A stretch of 7,675 nucleotides of DNA from Actinomycetota bacterium (GTDB taxonomy: Bacteria > Actinomycetota > Humimicrobiia > Humimicrobiales > Humimicrobiaceae), in assembly GCA_018894445.1 (NCBI GenBank), contig JAHIPJ010000047.1, positions 1-7,675 on the forward strand. The letters run 5' to 3'. The translations under genes and the position numbers were made by a program. Below are positions 5,530-7,675 of the stretch, piece after piece. Within the stretch, counting starts at the first letter, position 1. The number at the start of each line of letters is the position of its first letter. Below the pieces are notes generated by a model that was given only the letters and a program-made list of their open reading frames with translations, was not told where the DNA came from and did no database searches.

Positions 5530-5598
5530 TTGACTAATATTTCCAACTCTTTTTAAGATATCTTTTTTATTCATTGACTGATTGAATAAATTAGCCAT
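5521..5598 (-). pseudogene. 5' stub of an aldose-1-epimerase-like (DUF4432) gene, cut by the IS
   Basis: A 25-codon ORF beginning MANLFNQSMNKKDILKRVG and continuing N-I-S-Q. The next codons are already IS sequence (Gln-Leu-stop from the terminal repeat). The start is excellent: GGAGGA (5608-5603) is 4 nt upstream of ATG 5598, and the aldolase stop lies 11 nt before it, a normal operon junction. The sequence resembles the start of DUF4432 proteins, related to aldose 1-epimerases, which I recall beginning with M-x-x-LFG-x-x-(Y/F)-(S/T)-(R/K)-x-(E/D)-LL-x-(R)VG(N/D)-x-x-Q. Such genes often sit in sugar operons, as here. Intact members run to about 300-350 residues; only about 23 remain and the rest is not on the far side of the IS. 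A short peptide gene cannot be excluded. Confidence 0.55.
5530..5538. repeat. Target-site duplication, right copy
   Basis: TTGACTAAT directly abuts the right terminal repeat and is identical to 3573-3581. On the coding strand it specifies N-I-S-Q of the interrupted epimerase-like ORF, placing the insertion point inside that frame. Confidence 0.93.
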
Positions 5599-5609
5599 TT
5601 TGTCCTCCA

Positions 5610-6647
5610 TCAGTAATTAATATAAAAATTCTCATAATAATTTTTAACTTGCTTAACGATGGCTGGAATAAAAATATCATCTCTTCTGTATTTTTCTGTT
5701 AGAAAATCTAACGAAGGTTTCCCACCTTTATTTAAAACTTTTTTATTTAAAAATCCTTCATTAACTAATTTTTCGATACTTTCTTTTAATAATATTTTAT
5801 CTATATTTTTTATTATTTCACCAGCCATAATTCTGCCCGGATTTACTTCTAATATTGTCCAGATATTAACCTTAACAATTCCGTCCTGTGGCAAGTTTTT
5901 AGACTCAGTATAACTTAAACTCGATGCGCCATGAAGTACTATTTGCCTTCCTATTTTATCTCTAATTTTTTGAGCTGCATCTCTATGATACCACTTTAAA
6001 GCACTTTCTGTTCTTCTATGTTCTGTCCCTAAGTTAGCAACTACCAAATCAACTCCAGTTTCTTTAAAATAATTCTCTGCATCACCTGCTTCAGTAATAT
6101 TTTCTTTTACTTCAAGCTTCTCATTACTTGCGCTATAATCATATATTTCATCAACACAACCTTCAATAACAAAATCCTTTTTATGCTTTTTAACAAAATC
6201 TTTTACCATTTTAATATTATCATTAAGACTATAATGACTACAATCATACATAATGGAAGATATAAAATCTTTATTTTCCTTGAATATCCAATCATCATCG
6301 CCTGGTTGAGCATGATCTAGATGTACAATAACATTTATATCGTTAAATTGACCTTTGTCTCTTGCAATTCTTTCGATATCATCTCTTACTGCTAATAATC
6401 CTTCTTTAAAATCGCTTAATCCAGAGTAATTTTTTAGCTGCTGTCTCTGCTTATAACTTGCTGTAAAAGCAATAATAAGCGGTAATTGTCCTTTTATATT
6501 TTTCGCTTCTTTAAATTTTTTTGCCCCCATAAAGATTGCTTCTGTTGTCATAATATTTTCTGTGCAAAAACATGGTAAACTATTTCCAGATTTTTTTACT
6601 TTATCAATTATTTCCCTTGCTTTTTCTCCGTTTCTCATTATTGGCAT
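5610..6647 (-). CDS. Class II (zinc) ketose-bisphosphate aldolase family protein
   Basis: Aldol cleavage of a phosphorylated ketose, giving dihydroxyacetone phosphate plus an aldehyde in characterised relatives (FbaA, tagatose-bisphosphate aldolase). Cytoplasmic TIM barrel, 345 aa. VIVHLDHAQ (106-114) supplies Asp111 and the zinc ligand His112. MYDCSH (133-138) replaces the common DGSH. VIEGCVDEI (160-168) stands where VEAELG is usual. VANLGTEH ends in His210, LHGASS gives His239, and KVNIWT is at 259-264. The metal ligands and phosphate-loop positions are therefore recognisable, but several motif residues are unusual, pointing to a subfamily with a different substrate from FbaA. AGGAG lies 7 nt before ATG 6647. 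It sits between a polyol-phosphate dehydrogenase-like gene and the stub of an epimerase-like gene, consistent with a sugar operon. I do not assign FBP as substrate. Confidence 0.85.
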   Translation of the reverse strand: MPIMRNGEKAREIIDKVKKSGNSLPCFCTENIMTTEAIFMGAKKFKEAKNIKGQLPLIIAFTASYKQRQQLKNYSGLSDFKEGLLAVRDDIERIARDKGQFNDINVIVHLDHAQPGDDDWIFKENKDFISSIMYDCSHYSLNDNIKMVKDFVKKHKKDFVIEGCVDEIYDYSASNEKLEVKENITEAGDAENYFKETGVDLVVANLGTEHRRTESALKWYHRDAAQKIRDKIGRQIVLHGASSLSYTESKNLPQDGIVKVNIWTILEVNPGRIMAGEIIKNIDKILLKESIEKLVNEGFLNKKVLNKGGKPSLDFLTEKYRRDDIFIPAIVKQVKNYYENFYINY

Positions 6648-6665
6648 AGCTTTTCTCCTCGTATA

Positions 6666-6725
6666 CTATTTTAAATTCTCTTCTAAAAATTTATTTTCTT
6701 TTACTGATTTTTCTAGTTTGCTCAT
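6666..6725 (-). CDS. Small ORF (19 aa) in the operon, possible gene remnant
   Basis: Encodes MSKLEKSVKENKFLEENLK, a charged, probably helical peptide of no family I recognise. ATG 6725 lies 10 nt after the dehydrogenase stop and is preceded by AAGGAAAG at ribosome-binding distance. The TAG at 6668-6666 is 18 nt before the aldolase start, with the aldolase's own AGGAG between them. The spacing is that of a real operon gene. It could be a tiny peptide gene, a translational-coupling device, or the 5' stub of a deleted gene like the one at 5521-5598. Translation is plausible; function is unknown. Confidence 0.35.
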   Translation of the reverse strand: MSKLEKSVKENKFLEENLK

Positions 6726-6735
6726 ATTTCTTTCC

Positions 6736-7675
6736 TTATATTTTGTATAATGCTTTAATTTCTTCTGAATATTTTTCGCATTTTGCAATTATGTCTTTAT
6801 GCTTATTCTTATCGAATCCGCATACATTTACCAGTACATACTCTATGCCATTATTAAAATATTTTGAAACGAATTCAATATCTCTATCAAACATAGCGCC
6901 TGATTTATCGGCAGCTCTAAAATAAAAACCGCAAACCAAAGCATAAAGAATTTTATCCACATTCATATTGTACTTCAACCCTTTTTTTATGGCTCCAACC
7001 AATCTATCCTCTGGTCCTAATTTTCTTAACAGGTCTCTTCCTACTCTATAAATTGTATCGCCTAAAGCCTTGTTCATAAATCGTTTTAATAAATCATCAA
7101 TATGGTCTTCCAAATCTTTCTTTGTAAACTCGCCAGGATATTCTTTCATTAATATTTCTGATGCTTGCATCATTGTTTCTTTAGTTTGACTGTATAATTC
7201 TTTTACAGCCAATGCCTCGTATAAATAAACAAATTTTTTATCATATAAATATCCCATATACGAAATCGTAGCATGGCCAAGGTTGTGAATAAATAACTTT
7301 CTATCAACCCATGCCTTCATGTTATCTTTTGGAGAAAGACCTTTAACATTTGGTATTGGATTTTTAAAAGCTTTTTTATCTAAGATTAGATTATTATATG
7401 ATTCAGCAAAAATTTGTAATATATCTTCATCTATGTCTTTTTTTGACATTATTGGCACCATTTTACCAATACTAGTTTCTACAAGCCCAACTAATTTTTT
7501 TAAAGGATAATCATTTCCAACAATTTTAACTATCTCTTTTTCAAAATATTCCGCTGCATCTCTCATGTTCTCTGCTATTATTATGTCAAGAGGAAGATTT
7601 TTATCTTTACTATATCTTTTAATTAATCCTTGTGCTATTAAAGGAATAATATGAGGCAAAGCATTGTTACCAACC
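6736..7675 (-). CDS. Mannitol-1-phosphate 5-dehydrogenase-like protein, 5' partial
   Basis: NAD(P)-dependent polyol or polyol-phosphate dehydrogenase of the mannitol dehydrogenase/long-chain family. About 313 codons are present. The frame is open to the window edge, so the start and N-terminal Rossmann fold (GxGxxGRG) lie outside; the first residues seen are V-G-N-N-A-L-P-H-I-I-P-L-I-A. IIIAENM and VETSIGKMVP are typical MtlD-type motifs. RKLFIHNLGHATISYMGYL (codons near 7302-7246) contains the family's Lys-x4-Asn-x2-His catalytic triad. HNLGHA favours mannitol-1-phosphate dehydrogenases over fructuronate or tagaturonate reductases. The stop TAA is followed after 10 nt by the small ORF, then the aldolase, all on one strand. 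It would interconvert a hexitol phosphate and a ketose phosphate. The exact substrate is not determinable here. Confidence 0.85.
   Translation of the reverse strand, partial: VGNNALPHIIPLIAQGLIKRYSKDKNLPLDIIIAENMRDAAEYFEKEIVKIVGNDYPLKKLVGLVETSIGKMVPIMSKKDIDEDILQIFAESYNNLILDKKAFKNPIPNVKGLSPKDNMKAWVDRKLFIHNLGHATISYMGYLYDKKFVYLYEALAVKELYSQTKETMMQASEILMKEYPGEFTKKDLEDHIDDLLKRFMNKALGDTIYRVGRDLLRKLGPEDRLVGAIKKGLKYNMNVDKILYALVCGFYFRAADKSGAMFDRDIEFVSKYFNNGIEYVLVNVCGFDKNKHKDIIAKCEKYSEEIKALYKI

Overview
The window is AT-rich, gene-dense bacterial DNA. Most genes are on the minus strand, and most promoters fit the sigma-70 pattern (TTGACA-like, about 17 bp, TATAAT-like, often with a TG-extended -10). A single-cluster ferredoxin and a sugar operon suggest an anaerobic, fermentative bacterium. 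A low-GC clostridial, Halanaerobium-like or Atribacterota-like lineage is a guess from style only; no taxonomic marker is present.

Layout, left to right. (1) A 3-methyladenine DNA glycosylase (minus) and a small [4Fe-4S] ferredoxin (plus) diverge from a 220-250 bp region with a promoter for each. (2) A bidirectional terminator separates the ferredoxin from the convergent ribulose-phosphate 3-epimerase. (3) A minus-strand carbohydrate cluster occupies the rest. In transcription order it holds a mannitol-1-phosphate dehydrogenase-like gene (5' end outside the window), a 19-codon ORF, a class II aldolase, the first 23 codons of what looks like a DUF4432/aldose-1-epimerase-like gene, an insertion sequence, an FGGY sugar kinase, and rpe. 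Together these read as polyol or ketose catabolism: oxidise the polyol (phosphate), phosphorylate the ketose, epimerise it, and cleave it to trioses. The actual substrate cannot be read from the sequence.

(4) The cluster is split by a complete insertion sequence at 3582-5529 (1948 bp). It has perfect 14-bp terminal inverted repeats and is flanked by a 9-bp direct repeat, TTGACTAAT. It carries two genes overlapping by ATGA: a small Cys-rich basic protein resembling DUF6788, then a DDE transposase. Its 5' end has a terminator-like hairpin facing incoming operon transcription, followed by a near-consensus promoter overlaid by a 28-bp palindrome. That promoter predicts a start exactly on an in-frame ATG, so the first IS gene may be leaderless.

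The most notable observations are the exact IS boundaries; the broken epimerase-like gene, whose body was apparently lost before the IS arrived; the coupled two-gene IS with its promoter/palindrome/terminator control region; and the likely uncoupling of the kinase and rpe from the upstream operon.
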